This document shows, piece by piece, positions 36,269 to 37,319 of a DNA stretch of 37,319 nt. Source of the stretch: Sphingomonadaceae bacterium (GTDB taxonomy: Bacteria > Pseudomonadota > Alphaproteobacteria > Sphingomonadales > Sphingomonadaceae); NCBI GenBank assembly GCA_009920915.1, contig RFZB01000008.1, positions 1-37,319 on the forward strand. Reading direction: 5' to 3'. The translations under genes were made by a program, and so were the position numbers. Position 1 is the stretch's first letter. Each line of letters begins with the position of its first letter. The notes beneath the pieces were generated by a model that worked only from the letters and a program-made list of their open reading frames with translations, was not told where the DNA came from and did not search any database.

Positions 36269-37319
36269 TTATTCAGCGGCGATGGCGTTCGCGCCATCAT
36301 CATTGGCGGGGGAGAGGAACTGGCCCGGCGTTGCCCCGGTATAGGCCCCATTTTCAAAAGTCGGCACGCCATTCACCAATGTCAGGCGGGTGGGCATTGG
36401 CTTGCGCGTGAAGCGCCATGTTACGCCACCGCGCCCATCAGGCACATCATGCGCCTTTTCCATAGGTTGGCGCTGAATTTCATCTAGGTTGAAGACCACA
36501 ATGTCGGCCCGCTTGCCCGGCGCAATCACACCGCGATCCGCCAGGAAGAAATGCTGCGCCAGTTTACCAGTCATGACGTGCACGGCTTCTTCAATGGTCA
36601 GCTTTTTCTGCTCACGCACATATTGGGTGAGCAGCAACGCATTTTCGCCGCCGCCGCACAGCATTTGCAAATGCGCGCCCGCGTCAGAGATATTGCCGAC
36701 CGTCTTTGGATCGCGCATCAAATCAAGCGTCAGAGCCTCATCCTTGGGGAAGGGGGCCATGTGCACGGTGGAGCGGATGCCGTTGGCCAAAATCCAGTCT
36801 GCCATCGCGTCAGAGCGATGCAAGCCCCGGCTCTTGGCATAGTCTTCCAGCGTCAGGTTCAGCGGCCCGGTGCCGTTTTCGCTGTCCAGCAACAGCAGCT
36901 CTTGCGGGTTGCGCAATGGGGAATGTGGCCATGCCTGCGTATCCCAGCTTTCCCGCGCACGGGCGCGCCAGTCAGGATCCGCCAGCAATTCCGCCTTCTT
37001 GGTCAGATCATCTTCGGTCACAACTTCGTGCCAGACATAATCATTTGACTGAGCAAAGATCAGCGATTTGATGATGCTGAGCACATTGGTGGGCGAGACA
37101 TGGGCAAAGCCCGGCCAGATGTCGACGCCCGCAGCGCGCATAGAGGCGACGCTTTTCTGCATCGGCTCTAGCATGGGCTTTTGGAAGTCGAGCGTGGGGA
37201 TGGCCCCTGCAATTTGGACGCGGATTTTGCGGCCAGCGAGCAGCTTTTCCAGACGTTCCAAATTGGCCGGGCCCGTCATCCGCATGAAGGTATCAACAAT
37301 CACTTGATAGCAGGTGGCG
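36269..37319 (-). CDS. Amidohydrolase family protein (N-acyl-D-amino-acid deacylase-like), partial; N-terminus beyond window
   Basis: ISDAGAHLQMLCGGGENALLLTQYVREQKKLTIEEAVHVMTGKLAQHFFLADRGVIAPGKRADIVVFNLDEI. Frame stays open to the window edge (ATCYQVIVDTF...). Confidence 0.85.
   Translation of the reverse strand, partial: ATCYQVIVDTFMRMTGPANLERLEKLLAGRKIRVQIAGAIPTLDFQKPMLEPMQKSVASMRAAGVDIWPGFAHVSPTNVLSIIKSLIFAQSNDYVWHEVVTEDDLTKKAELLADPDWRARARESWDTQAWPHSPLRNPQELLLLDSENGTGPLNLTLEDYAKSRGLHRSDAMADWILANGIRSTVHMAPFPKDEALTLDLMRDPKTVGNISDAGAHLQMLCGGGENALLLTQYVREQKKLTIEEAVHVMTGKLAQHFFLADRGVIAPGKRADIVVFNLDEIQRQPMEKAHDVPDGRGGVTWRFTRKPMPTRLTLVNGVPTFENGAYTGATPGQFLSPANDDGANAIAAE

Overview
The window is most likely chromosomal DNA from an alphaproteobacterium, probably Sphingomonadales (inferred from gene content and codon style; not tested by search). 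It opens with the 3' end of an rRNA operon (23S 3' end, 5S, initiator tRNA-Met, terminator). About 36 kb of densely packed, apparently catabolic/accessory genes follow. Module 1 (769-10824): a GntR/FCD-led operon encoding an HMG-CoA-lyase-like enzyme, HyuA, HyuB, a class III CoA-transferase and an N-carbamoylsarcosine-amidase-like cysteine hydrolase, divergent from a TonB-dependent receptor. Module 2 (10920-21095): a P450 with an adjacent HTH regulator, then a seven-gene cysD-cysNC-cysQ-sulfotransferase-SDR-DUF1214-SRPBCC operon divergent from a LuxR-type regulator. This reads as a dedicated PAPS-making, sulfating and PAP-recycling cassette. Module 3 (21092-37319): amidohydrolases, an Old Yellow Enzyme, five SDRs, a second TonB receptor, a KshA-like Rieske oxygenase, tandem Lrp/AsnC regulators, an alpha/beta hydrolase, an MFS transporter and a Coq4-family protein. 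The strongest non-coding signal is a recurrent 30-bp operator-like element (TGCGTAG-N16-CTACGCA) at four intergenic sites in module 3, always with a 16-nt spacer, which suggests a coherent regulon. No mobile elements, CRISPR arrays or defence genes were recognised.
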